From contig OMYA01000005.1 of NCBI GenBank assembly GCA_900315175.1, positions 62,001-126,000 on the forward strand: a DNA stretch of 64,000 bases, in the 5' to 3' direction. The notes beneath the pieces are model-generated. The model was not told the DNA's origin and ran no database searches. It saw nothing but the letters and a program-made list of their open reading frames with translations. Source of the stretch: an uncultured Bacteroidales bacterium. GTDB taxonomy: Bacteria > Bacteroidota > Bacteroidia > Bacteroidales > F082. Every line of letters starts with the position of its first letter. Position 1 is the stretch's first letter. Made by a program: the position numbers and the translations under genes. Below are positions 9,190 through 18,004 of the stretch, in pieces.

Positions 9190-10239
9190 TTAGTTAAGAG
9201 TCATATCCTTGTTTGCATATTTGTATGCCAATGCTATGAAATCGGACGCATCAAAATAATAACTTGGATACATATCTTTTAAATTTTTTAAACGAGGTAC
9301 TGATACCAACACGACATCTTTTGGGAGACCTTTATTATCTTTTTCTTGGCGATTATATAATGCAATAGCCTTTTCTTTTTCTTCTTTTTTGAAGAAAAGA
9401 ATTCGAGACATTCTATTTTTGTAGTTAATATCCATTAAATAATAGCCTTCTGCAATAGAGCTATCTGTGGAATTTTTTTCATCATAGTCAATTTCAACCA
9501 TTGTCATCATGGATCGTAGTTCTTCTATGAATTTTGGATTAATAACTACAGATTTTGCCAATTCGTTAGCGTCTCTTTTTTTATCTATTGGGCAAAGACT
9601 CTGATTGATGTCGGCACAATAAAAGCAAGCACTAATACTTCTGAAAAAATCTTGCCATTCCTTATTACCCGAGCCGTCTTTAAGTGCAGTATCTGTTATC
9701 AATTCTGCAGTTTCAACTCCCATTGCCCATATATGTTGGTATTTTGTCCTTAACTGTAATTCTATTTTTTGACCATAACATTCATGCTTAATATCAGTTG
9801 GAGTATATCTAAATACTATATGGATTGCCCTATAGCCTGTCGGTTTTGGAGGGTCTATATAATCATCTGTATTAATTATTTCAAAATCCTCCACACCCTT
9901 GGATTCTAAAAAGTATTTGATCTTATTTACCACATCTATTGAAGGAAGAATTATTCTCATTCCGCCAATATCCTGCATAGTGCTTAAATTTTTCACATCA
10001 TGCTTATCCATCTTGTTTACTATCGCTTTTAACCGTTTCAATCGCCTCCCCCTATCAACTATAATAATATTTTCTTCTTGTAATAACGGAAGAAGTCTAT
10101 TTTCAAATTCATCTAACACAATATCATGTTGTCCCCTCCAATCCTCTATTATTCTTTCGGCTTGTGCGACTTCCTCTGGGTTCTTTGATTTTAATAAGTT
10201 TTTCCCCATCTTTTTAATATAGGTATGACTATATTTCAT
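9190..10239 (-). CDS. RelA/SpoT-domain nucleotide (pyro)phosphokinase, single-domain type
   Basis: A 349-residue protein with the synthetase motifs of alarmone synthetases: GRRLKRLKAIVNKM (65-78, ATP binding), DIGGMRI (91-97), PKPTGYRAIH (131-140, with the Tyr that stacks on the acceptor base) and ELQLRTKYQHIWA (160-172, the EIQIRT catalytic strand). There is no HD hydrolase domain, no TGS and no ACT domain, so it is not the housekeeping Rel/SpoT. The region 190-349 has no motif I recognise. It could make (p)ppGpp-like alarmones, or be a toxSAS-type toxin that pyrophosphorylates tRNA or makes ppApp. It is last in a same-strand series with helicase, methyltransferase and DUF2971-like genes, but has its own promoter. 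Confidence 0.87.
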   Translation of the reverse strand: MKYSHTYIKKMGKNLLKSKNPEEVAQAERIIEDWRGQHDIVLDEFENRLLPLLQEENIIIVDRGRRLKRLKAIVNKMDKHDVKNLSTMQDIGGMRIILPSIDVVNKIKYFLESKGVEDFEIINTDDYIDPPKPTGYRAIHIVFRYTPTDIKHECYGQKIELQLRTKYQHIWAMGVETAELITDTALKDGSGNKEWQDFFRSISACFYCADINQSLCPIDKKRDANELAKSVVINPKFIEELRSMMTMVEIDYDEKNSTDSSIAEGYYLMDINYKNRMSRILFFKKEEKEKAIALYNRQEKDNKGLPKDVVLVSVPRLKNLKDMYPSYYFDASDFIALAYKYANKDMTLN

Positions 10240-10258
10240 ATTTTGACAATAATTTTTG

Positions 10259-10287
10259 CAAAGGTACGAGTTTTATATTACATGTAA
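10259..10287 (-). promoter_or_regulatory. Promoter and palindrome before the RelA/SpoT-like gene
   Basis: On the minus strand TACCTTTG (10259-10266) is a good -7 box. No TTG -33 element is seen; instead the perfect palindrome TTACATGTAA (10278-10287) ends 11 bases upstream of the -7 box. TTACATGTCA, matching 9 of 10, is found before the neighbouring DUF2971-like gene, so a shared regulator is possible. Confidence 0.5.
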
Positions 10288-10336
10288 CGAATTATTTTCC
10301 CGCAGAGAATAAGCTTATTCACTCTATTGTTTATTC

Positions 10337-11281
10337 TTATTCAGATATTTTTAGATTAGACAATTTCCAGGGATTATTTTCATCCGGTTTTTCTATAACA
10401 ACCCTTTGACACTTGTCCTTCGAATTGAGTTCGCTTCGTGTGATTTTGCATGACAATCCATTGCGAGTAAGAATGTTTTTTAATGGCAGCTCCTTGCATT
10501 TCGAGAAATCAGGTGACAAGATAATTTTATCAACAATATTCGACAATGGAATATGTATTTTCATATTTGGTGGTAAAATCACATCAGAATCATCGGGTAT
10601 TATAAAGAAACGTTCTTCCATTTCATTACTATAGGCTTGTCTTTTTAGCAATAATAGCGACAGGTAGTTGTTCAATTCAAATTTCTCAAACCATAGAGGG
10701 TTCTCCCTTTGAGTTCCTTTATGGATATCCTTTAGTCGTCTAAGTGGATAGGTATAATAAACGTAGCCAAAATAAATAGTACAGTTGTTTTTTTCAGCCC
10801 AGCAATTTAAGGCTTTCAATAATTTATATTTGCTAATCTCCAAACGGACAATGTTTTCGCTTCCATAAGTTTTCCATGCTGCTTCTGTTTCATATCCATA
10901 CGTAAAACAACATGAAAGAAGTCTTGGGGTGATTGTTTTGCATTGGTAATCTGTTAGTATATTCGAATAATCGGCATTGTAGAATCTACTTTCAAAATCA
11001 TCAGTCCATTCTGATGGCTGTTGAAAAAACAAGCCATTGACCAATGTGTCTTCAAAATATTTAAACTTGATGTATTTGCCAATATGTCTTTCGTATGGTA
11101 TACCACTATTAATATATTCATCCTCGAAATAAGAGAATTCTTTTTCTATAAACCAATCTTGCTCGCTTAATAGTTGCTTAATGTTGGGTAGTTCGTTAAT
11201 GTTTTTAATATCCTTAACCCGTTCTTTTCTTAATTCTTGCCATAATTCGAACCGTGTTTTCGATTTTTTTATTTCATTCAT
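10337..11281 (-). CDS. DUF2971-like protein
   Basis: The 314-residue protein has the pattern of DUF2971: an N-terminal FEDTLVNGLFFQQPSEWTDDFE segment (residues about 74-95), then LLSCCFTYGYETEAAWKTYG with the CF-x-W-x-Y core, then LEISKYKLLKAL. The biochemical role of the family is unknown to me; members are frequent in accessory and defence islands. ATG 11281 is preferred to 11308, because the latter lies inside the -7 box TACTTTTG (11298-11305). It is 97 bases upstream of the RelA/SpoT-like gene and 83 bases downstream of the methyltransferase, same strand. Confidence 0.65.
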   Translation of the reverse strand: MNEIKKSKTRFELWQELRKERVKDIKNINELPNIKQLLSEQDWFIEKEFSYFEDEYINSGIPYERHIGKYIKFKYFEDTLVNGLFFQQPSEWTDDFESRFYNADYSNILTDYQCKTITPRLLSCCFTYGYETEAAWKTYGSENIVRLEISKYKLLKALNCWAEKNNCTIYFGYVYYTYPLRRLKDIHKGTQRENPLWFEKFELNNYLSLLLLKRQAYSNEMEERFFIIPDDSDVILPPNMKIHIPLSNIVDKIILSPDFSKCKELPLKNILTRNGLSCKITRSELNSKDKCQRVVIEKPDENNPWKLSNLKISE

Positions 11282-11297
11282 GGTATTTTTGTTTTTG

Positions 11298-11343
11298 CAA
11301 AAGTACAAAATCTTCTCGATTATATGTACAATATTTTACATGT
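11298..11343 (-). promoter_or_regulatory. Promoter region before the DUF2971-like gene
   Basis: On the minus strand TACTTTTG (11298-11305) fits the -7 consensus. Upstream lie TGTACA (11325-11330) and TTACATGT (11336-11343), the second shared with the RelA/SpoT-like promoter. A normal -33 TTG is not obvious. Confidence 0.45.
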
Positions 11344-11364
11344 CAATTTATATTTTTTTAACTA

Positions 11365-14300
11365 TTAGTTGTCACGCTCAATCACCGCAATTTCTTCATC
11401 CGTGAGATTATAGAGTTTGTAAACCAGCCTGTCTATTTCTTGTTCCAATGCAGATGTGTCCAAATTTTGGTGTTTGCATTTTGCACATAGAATCTGATCT
11501 ACAATTCGTGCTATTTCATTTTGTATTTCAGCAGTTGGTTTGTACAATGGAATACTCAAAAACTGCACTTTGTCAAGTTGTAACAGATCTCCGTTGTGTT
11601 TTATTGTCTGATGCATATAATAATACATCATAGTACTATTTAGTAAGCCAGTCAGGTATTTTAGGTTGATTCGACTACTCTTAATAAAGAAACAATTCCT
11701 TGATGCATAGAACGCTTCGTCTGTATATGTAAAATTCCTGCCGAGTGTTCTTGCAGCAAATATTATTTTTGCTCCAGGTAGGAAAAACGATTCGTCGCGT
11801 TCCCACCATAAAGAGAACCAAGATTTTCTACCATTTATCACTTCTCTCCGATTATCCAATTCCTGTTTATATGGCAATAATTTGTTATAAATTGCCGGGT
11901 ACCCTTCTTTTGTCAAATGAATGTTTTTGTCCGACAAATACAACAAATATAGGTTTTCCTGGGGTGTATGATACCTATATGTAGTTGTATGAAACGGCTT
12001 TATATAAAATTGCTCAGATTCAGAAAATGAATACAATGCAGACGATTTTAACTTAAAGGCTTCGTCTGGTGATCCAATGATTCCTTGGATAATCTCTTTG
12101 TTTTTATCTATTGTAAAATTCGCTTTATTACGAATCTTGGTTAACACCTTTGACACCCCAGAATCAGTTGAAAAAGCAAACGAAGAATTTTTGAATACTC
12201 GTTTATCAAACTCAACTATGGCAAATGGAGAAGTCAAGAATCGCTCTAACTCCATTGAATTATGTATGATTCCGTCATTTATTTTGAAGTTAAACTCGTA
12301 TATGCTATTTGATGATTTGAAAAGAGTCATAACCATAGCTTGGGTGCTGGCGTTTTCAAATACCATATATGTGCCGAAATCAATAATGTGTATTAATCTA
12401 CATTCATCGCATATTTTGTTCCTCAGAATAGATGCTGCATCGCTCGTTCTCCATTGAGGCTGAGCGATAAAAGACAACACACCACCTTCTTTTAAAATAT
12501 CAATAGCATTACATGCAAAATAAAACCAAATGTCCATTTTAGCTTTATAATACTTCCCTACTTTCAGTAGTTCAAATGCGCTTGAGTTTTCATACTCCTT
12601 AATATATGGAGGATTAGCGATTACTATATCAAACCCTCCCTTGTCAAAGATGTCCTTAAACCAAGTGTGCCAAAGGAAAAACTCTTGGTTGGCGGAAGGG
12701 TCAAGAGCTGACAAGTTTTTGAGGAATGCAGGAGTACCACCAATGCTATTGAGGATGAGGCGTTTCACTTCATCGTTGATGGCTTGGCGCATGGTGGCTT
12801 TCTTCAAATGGTCAGTAACGGAGAAATAGTCGCGCAACAGGCGTTGTAGATTCTTTCTGCTCAAGTCGCTGTCGAGACCTAAAACCAATTGTGTGGCTGT
12901 GGATGGACGGCCAACGCTCTTGCCCGCAATACGGCTGAGGTCGAAACCGCCATAACTCTCAATCAGGCTGTTGCCTTGCATAAACTTGTAGTCGAAGTTG
13001 GGCAACGGCTCTGCCTTATCGCTGTCAACCACAATGCTGAGCCAGAAACGCAATCGAGCAATGTCGATGGCACCACGCTCGATGTCAACACCGTAAATAT
13101 TGTTTTCGATAATCTCTTTTTTAAGTTGCAAACGCGACATATCAGTTCCAAGGGCTTCGCGGCATCGCCATAATTCGTTGAGCAAGCCCATCGGGAACGC
13201 TCCACTACCGATGGCAGGGTCGCAAATCTTCACATCACGAAGGGCATTGCCAAGAGTATCGCGATATGGCTCTAACTCTTGCTGCATTTCATGGGTTTCA
13301 ACGAAAGTACGTATAACTATTTCAGATACATCGGGAAGTTTTGAGGCAAGATGGGCAATTAGCGACTCCTTGCACATGTAACGCACAATCTCCTTGGGAG
13401 TGTAGAAAGCGCCTTTGGCCTTGTTGTCCTCCAAAAGGCTCTCAAAAATCTTGCCCAACATCTCCGGGTCAACACCAATCTCGGCATCGTCAGGGTCGTT
13501 CTCGTCAACAGTGAAATTGTAGGAAGCCAAGAAACTGAAAAGATCATCAAACAACGAAGCCGGCAGCTTGATAGCCATCTTGTCAATCTCATCACGCTCA
13601 AACAAACCGCCGTTCAGATATGGCATACTCTCCCACTCTTTCAGCAAGTTCTTGTCCCAATGCTCGCTGGCAAACAATTTCTCACGTTGCCCTTTTTCGG
13701 TGTTGAAAATCCCGAAAAACAACGGCTCCAGCACTTGGTCGAGAAAATCATCCTTATGTGGGCTGAAGAAGAACAAATCGCGCAAGAATGTAGGATTGCC
13801 GTTGAGCCATCCTTTCTTTTGCAAAAAGTGCAGAAACACTATGCGTCCCATCATCTTTTTGACATAATCGTGATAAACGGCACCAGTCTTTCCCAGTCGT
13901 GCCAACGCTGCCACAATGATGTCGTAATGGTCATGATACGCTTTAAAGAATTCGTCGCTGAGGGCTTCTACAGAGAAAGCATCGTGGATATCTTCAAGTT
14001 TTATGCGTTTTCCTGCCAATTCTGAAAGACGATTGACAGGTGTAACGTACATTCCCCCATCGCCCATGATATAAGAGAATCGTTTTGCAGCAGTCACACC
14101 GCCTTTCAAATCGCACATATACGACAGACGCCAGTGCTCTTTGTCGGCAAAAACGGTAATTGCAGCATCAACTCCAAAGTCCGTGTATTTCTTCATCATT
14201 TTACGAAATCCAACACGTTTATGACGGACATCACCTTTCGTCACATTTGTGTAGTACAAACCAATTTCTTTACCGTCGGCATCACGAAGATAACCCAAGC

Positions 14301-14448
14301 CATAAATTCGGTCACCATCGTTGGTTTCCTCAAGAAATTCGGGTTCGCGCATCAATTCTTGCGCATGTAACAGGTTTTGTAATATCACTTTGCGGTATTC
14401 GCTATAATTGAACTTTTGTCTGAAAAGATCTCTCAAAGTCTCTTTCAT
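11365..14448 (-). CDS. Eco57I/PglX-like N6-adenine DNA methyltransferase
   Basis: A 1,027-residue protein. GAFYTPKEIVRYMC (347-360) starts the gamma-type N6-adenine methylase fold; motif I is DPAIGSGAF (410-418) and motif IV is NPPY (612-615), both intact. Residues 1-330 have no nuclease motif that I can see; 760-1000 is probably the target recognition region. It should bind AdoMet and methylate adenine in a specific DNA site. The architecture resembles type IIG enzymes and the methylases of BREX/DISARM-like systems. It starts 12 bases after the stop of the PLD-helicase and is surely co-transcribed with it. With no separate specificity subunit, the helicase-PLD protein is the likely restriction partner. 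Confidence 0.9.
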   Translation of the reverse strand: MKETLRDLFRQKFNYSEYRKVILQNLLHAQELMREPEFLEETNDGDRIYGLGYLRDADGKEIGLYYTNVTKGDVRHKRVGFRKMMKKYTDFGVDAAITVFADKEHWRLSYMCDLKGGVTAAKRFSYIMGDGGMYVTPVNRLSELAGKRIKLEDIHDAFSVEALSDEFFKAYHDHYDIIVAALARLGKTGAVYHDYVKKMMGRIVFLHFLQKKGWLNGNPTFLRDLFFFSPHKDDFLDQVLEPLFFGIFNTEKGQREKLFASEHWDKNLLKEWESMPYLNGGLFERDEIDKMAIKLPASLFDDLFSFLASYNFTVDENDPDDAEIGVDPEMLGKIFESLLEDNKAKGAFYTPKEIVRYMCKESLIAHLASKLPDVSEIVIRTFVETHEMQQELEPYRDTLGNALRDVKICDPAIGSGAFPMGLLNELWRCREALGTDMSRLQLKKEIIENNIYGVDIERGAIDIARLRFWLSIVVDSDKAEPLPNFDYKFMQGNSLIESYGGFDLSRIAGKSVGRPSTATQLVLGLDSDLSRKNLQRLLRDYFSVTDHLKKATMRQAINDEVKRLILNSIGGTPAFLKNLSALDPSANQEFFLWHTWFKDIFDKGGFDIVIANPPYIKEYENSSAFELLKVGKYYKAKMDIWFYFACNAIDILKEGGVLSFIAQPQWRTSDAASILRNKICDECRLIHIIDFGTYMVFENASTQAMVMTLFKSSNSIYEFNFKINDGIIHNSMELERFLTSPFAIVEFDKRVFKNSSFAFSTDSGVSKVLTKIRNKANFTIDKNKEIIQGIIGSPDEAFKLKSSALYSFSESEQFYIKPFHTTTYRYHTPQENLYLLYLSDKNIHLTKEGYPAIYNKLLPYKQELDNRREVINGRKSWFSLWWERDESFFLPGAKIIFAARTLGRNFTYTDEAFYASRNCFFIKSSRINLKYLTGLLNSTMMYYYMHQTIKHNGDLLQLDKVQFLSIPLYKPTAEIQNEIARIVDQILCAKCKHQNLDTSALEQEIDRLVYKLYNLTDEEIAVIERDN

Positions 14449-14460
14449 ATCGTTAATGCT

Positions 14461-17400
14461 TTAAGCGATGAATGTTTCTGAAATAATAATATCCGGCACT
14501 GAATTGCCTCCTGAGTTATTTGTTGACTCCTCAACATCAGGACAATAGATTTCTGCCAAGTCAATTATCTGCTGCTCCAAATCCTCTTTGCTGAATGGAT
14601 TTGCGCTACGTTGTTGTTTCGCCAAATCGCCCAATTGACGAGGGAGTGAATTATACACACCTTGCTCCACCAAAGACTGCAGTCTGCGGCATAAACCACG
14701 TCCATGCTCATCGCTCATTGTTGCCGCAGCCTCTGTTCGCAAGAATTTCAAAGCTCCAAGCACTACTTTATCGTGTGAATTGATACGCATAGAAACCGTT
14801 GTATCCTGCTCTTGAAGCATGTGGTTGTACAACTCAATGGCACGGTTTACCTGAATGAAATGCCGCTTCTCCATATCACTGATAGGAAATCCGGGCTCAT
14901 CAGGAGCGGCTTTAAGTTTCTTTACGGCTTCCATAAATGACAAACGATTAGGTGCGTCGTCACTTCCAACCAGCACGTAATCCACCCTTTCTTTTGATGC
15001 AAGAAACACCAATGTGGAACCATCGTTATTGTTTTCGCAATATGAGACTGACCTTAAACAACGGCTTTTCGGCGGCAGATTCTTTATGCGTTCATATAGT
15101 TCAGGATTATCCTTGTGCAATTCGCTAACCTCATGGATAAGAGCAAGTTTGTCGTCATTTTCATCATGCACATTTTTATTGAACAATTCAAACTCTTTGA
15201 CAATTTCTTCGTGGGAATAAATCTGCGAATCCTCACCAAGTGCCGAATGGAATCCCTGGAGTTTGATAAGCGCGTTAGTGTAGAGTTGAATCTGCTTATC
15301 ACCCTCTTGAGACGGGTAGAACATATAGTTGTAAATGAGATCAGATGTTGAGCCGATTCGGTTAACACGTCCATTACGCTGCATCAGACGGCTTGCATTC
15401 CACGGTGAGTCATAGTTGACGATGACATTGGCACGATGGAGGTTTACGCCTTCTGCCAGCACATCGCTTGTTACAATAATATTAAACTCGTCCAATTGTT
15501 TTTCACTATAGTTTGCGTCGAAGTTGGCGGCTATTCGTTTACGCTCCTGGTCTCGGTTTTTAGCGGTAATGCGCAATACATCTGTACGCCCCAAACGCTC
15601 GGTCATAGTACGATAAAGACAATTTACAGTATCTACGCTTTCGCTGAAGATGACAAGTTTATGATTCTTGTTTTCCCGCGGATTGAACAACTCGCCTTGC
15701 AACATATTGACAAACAGCTCCATTTTGGGATCGTAATCGACCGCATCCCATTCGTCACATAGTGCTTTAAGCTGAGTTGCATCCTCCCGAAGCATATCAA
15801 GAAGTATTGGCTGGAAATCGGCAGAATGATAGACAAAGTCTTTGCGTTCAACACCTTTGCTTTCGATGTATTGAATAATATCGTCCAAATCCATCTCTTT
15901 CTCAACCTGAAGCTGTTTCACATTGTATTCCGGGGCGATAAGCACCTTGTCGGCGACAAACATGTCAATCATACCTGTGGTAATGTTGAGGAACGTATGG
16001 AGGGACTTCTTAAATGCCTCGAAACTACTTTCCAAACGTTTCACCATGTGGGTGCGGAAAATACCGGTAAGCAGCAATGCCACATGTTTACCTTGTTTGC
16101 CTTTATATGGCACTCCTGGTCTGAAAAACTCAACGGCACGATAGCGTGCATAATGCACACCTGTTCCATTAGGATTATCTTCAGACGGCGTATCGGTCAA
16201 TATCTGCATGGTGCGTCCAAAAAGATGGGCAAGATAGTCATCCATCTTGTATTGTCGGTCGCGAATTGATGCAAACTTCGGAAATTTGATTCCCTGCTCC
16301 TCAATATCAATGCGATATGGATCATAGTTGAGAATGTTGTTACGAGTACGGCGAACCATAATGGGTTCAAGTACACGATGTCTCACCTCCTCCATTATCT
16401 TATCAACAGCTTTCACAAAGACATCGTGTGGCAACGTGTCACGATCGCGCATTAATTGCTTGTATCTGCTTATCCAATCGGAGAAAGAGCCGGTGATGTC
16501 GCCCAGACCTTCAATGGTGCAGTTGCGTGCATCTTGAAACAGCAGCAACTGATTGCGGATATCCATAGGAGTATTGTTGTAAGGAGTAGCAGAAAGAAGC
16601 AAAACTTTCTTTCTCAATCCTTCCACGCGGCCTCGATTGGCACGGGGGGCTTTACAGATGCGCTGCAGATATTGGTATCCTGTATTGCCATCGTTGCGGA
16701 AGTTGTGCGCCTCATCAACGATAATCATGTCGTACTCATTCGGCAAACGGTAATTGTCACGCCCATCAACCACCTTATCCAAACTGCCACTGGTTACAAA
16801 CCAAGCATATTTGCTTATTTCAAACTTTTTGAACGTTCTTTCCCATTCATGACGCATGGCTGGCGGCATTATGACGAGGATGCGGGTGTAGCGGCCATTT
16901 TCCATGATAAACCTTTTAGCTATCATCGTGGCTACAGGAGTCTTTCCGAGACCAACCACGTCGGCTATGAAACATCCATTATGCCTTATCATGGTCTGAT
17001 AGCCTTGGATGACAGCGTCACGCTGATAGCTGAGGTCGCGAAAACCATAGCGTGTCGGGTCGAGTTCGAAGTTGTCCTCGACCATATTACCAAAGGTGTC
17101 GATAAGCACCTTCATATAAAGTTCGTATGGAGTAGGCGGTTTCTCGTTGTCAAGATGAGTTGAGCGACGAGCCTTTTGCATGTCCTCAATACTCACTGGA
17201 ACGCTTTCTTCCCATAAATGCCAAAATTCATCCTCACAGTAGCGAACATCATCATAATCTTTCATGGCTACGTTGAGCTCATAACGATGGTCGTTTATAG
17301 TGCCAAGACCTTGGTCAGTAAGATTGCTGCTACCCATTATGACCCAGCCGTCACTGTGTTCTGAGAAATTGGATGGCAAACAGAGGTAGAACTTCGCATG

Positions 17401-17796
17401 CAGATTTCGTGTTGCATGAATGCGCAGTTGTAACTTGCCGCTTGCAATATCATCAAACATCTGCATAATTCCGTGTTCGGTATCTGCATCATAGTGCGAT
17501 TTGCGAATGTCGTCGATAAGATGCCGACGATATTGTTCCACCACTTCATCCGGATGGCTGTCGGCAGTAAAAAGCAGATTTGCATTATGGTGACTTAGGA
17601 TGGAGTCGATATTTATTCCTACAAGAATTCGTATATCGGTGACATTTTCCAGTTCCTTACGCAGTTTGAAGTAGCCGCTGGAACGAAAATAGCCAACCAC
17701 GGCATGGAAAATGTCGAAGTTGGCCATTGCTGAGGCGATGCCGTGGAACTTGTCCATCAACGTCGACTCTATATTATTGAAGAACTTGGTACTCAT
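14461..17796 (-). CDS. PLD-domain SNF2/DEAH-type helicase
   Basis: A 1,111-residue protein. Residues 1-200 form a phospholipase D-like nuclease domain with HAKFYL (133-138) and GSSNLT (155-160), one HKD half that would act as a dimer. From 255 there is a superfamily 2 helicase: DVVGLGKT (280-287, Walker A), DEAH (361-364), LLSATP (400-405), and in the C-terminal lobe QRNGRVNRIG (motif VI). It probably moves along or remodels DNA and may cleave it through the PLD domain. ATG 17796 is preferred; a TTG at 17832 only adds a basic stretch. The methyltransferase follows at 12 bases. A promoter at 18085-18115 gives a leader of about 280 nt with a large hairpin. Confidence 0.9.
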   Translation of the reverse strand: MSTKFFNNIESTLMDKFHGIASAMANFDIFHAVVGYFRSSGYFKLRKELENVTDIRILVGINIDSILSHHNANLLFTADSHPDEVVEQYRRHLIDDIRKSHYDADTEHGIMQMFDDIASGKLQLRIHATRNLHAKFYLCLPSNFSEHSDGWVIMGSSNLTDQGLGTINDHRYELNVAMKDYDDVRYCEDEFWHLWEESVPVSIEDMQKARRSTHLDNEKPPTPYELYMKVLIDTFGNMVEDNFELDPTRYGFRDLSYQRDAVIQGYQTMIRHNGCFIADVVGLGKTPVATMIAKRFIMENGRYTRILVIMPPAMRHEWERTFKKFEISKYAWFVTSGSLDKVVDGRDNYRLPNEYDMIIVDEAHNFRNDGNTGYQYLQRICKAPRANRGRVEGLRKKVLLLSATPYNNTPMDIRNQLLLFQDARNCTIEGLGDITGSFSDWISRYKQLMRDRDTLPHDVFVKAVDKIMEEVRHRVLEPIMVRRTRNNILNYDPYRIDIEEQGIKFPKFASIRDRQYKMDDYLAHLFGRTMQILTDTPSEDNPNGTGVHYARYRAVEFFRPGVPYKGKQGKHVALLLTGIFRTHMVKRLESSFEAFKKSLHTFLNITTGMIDMFVADKVLIAPEYNVKQLQVEKEMDLDDIIQYIESKGVERKDFVYHSADFQPILLDMLREDATQLKALCDEWDAVDYDPKMELFVNMLQGELFNPRENKNHKLVIFSESVDTVNCLYRTMTERLGRTDVLRITAKNRDQERKRIAANFDANYSEKQLDEFNIIVTSDVLAEGVNLHRANVIVNYDSPWNASRLMQRNGRVNRIGSTSDLIYNYMFYPSQEGDKQIQLYTNALIKLQGFHSALGEDSQIYSHEEIVKEFELFNKNVHDENDDKLALIHEVSELHKDNPELYERIKNLPPKSRCLRSVSYCENNNDGSTLVFLASKERVDYVLVGSDDAPNRLSFMEAVKKLKAAPDEPGFPISDMEKRHFIQVNRAIELYNHMLQEQDTTVSMRINSHDKVVLGALKFLRTEAAATMSDEHGRGLCRRLQSLVEQGVYNSLPRQLGDLAKQQRSANPFSKEDLEQQIIDLAEIYCPDVEESTNNSGGNSVPDIIISETFIA

Positions 17797-17809
17797 GATG
17801 GCTCGGCGT

Positions 17810-17929
17810 TTAGGGCGCTTCGCCTTTCTCAAGTATCACAAAAAAAGAATCCGTGAACTTCTGTCTGGACCTGCGGTTCGCCAAAACCTTAACCACAAAC
17901 AAGAAAGCCCACGGACAATCCGTGAGCAT
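17810..17929 (-). CDS. Possible 39-residue leader peptide of the helicase operon
   Basis: The frame starts ATG at 17929 (MLTDCPWAFLFVVK...) and ends TAA at 17810-17812, 13 bases before the helicase ATG. An A/G-rich AAGAAAG lies upstream of the start. The frame crosses the 3' side of the long hairpin, so ribosomes translating it would open that structure. Coding value is not proven: the composition (Arg/Lys/Phe-rich) could also be read from a repeat element. It is below the usual size limit for gene prediction. Confidence 0.35.
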   Translation of the reverse strand: MLTDCPWAFLFVVKVLANRRSRQKFTDSFFVILEKGEAP

Positions 17930-17977
17930 TTATGCTTTCTTGCGTGGTTAATTATGAAATTTGGCGATTTCAGGTCC
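17867..17977. ncRNA. 111-base nested hairpin in the helicase 5' leader
   Basis: Five stems are nested in order: GGACCTG/CAGGTCC (17867-17873 with 17971-17977), CGCCAAA/TTTGGCG (17879-17885 with 17960-17966), TTAACCAC/GTGGTTAA (17889-17896 with 17944-17951), CAAGAAAGC/GCTTTCTTG (17900-17908 with 17934-17942) and CACGGA/TCCGTG (17910-17915 with 17919-17924). All 37 pairs are perfect, so chance is unlikely. On the minus strand it lies in the helicase leader, and a second CACGGATT followed by seven T (about 17840-17854) could pair with the apical TCCGTG instead. A cis-acting attenuator is my favoured reading; a palindromic repeat element or small RNA is possible. Confidence 0.7.
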
Positions 17978-17982
17978 ACTTG

Positions 17983-18004
17983 AAAAGCAAAAACGCTTTT
18001 TATT
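17983..18004 (+). terminator. Terminator-like hairpin beside the leader hairpin
   Basis: AAAAGC, an A-rich loop, then GCTTTT followed by TATTTTAT form a weak hairpin with a T-rich tail on the plus strand. It would end a plus-strand transcript of the 111-base palindrome, if one exists. No plus-strand promoter was found. Confidence 0.3.

Noticed and set aside
17832..17832. TTG start for the helicase
   Set aside because: It adds only a basic stretch and lies inside the leader peptide frame; ATG 17796 starts the family-like sequence.
17867..17977. Retron or group II intron RNA
   Set aside because: No reverse transcriptase gene is near; the simple nested hairpin lacks domain V-like features I could identify.
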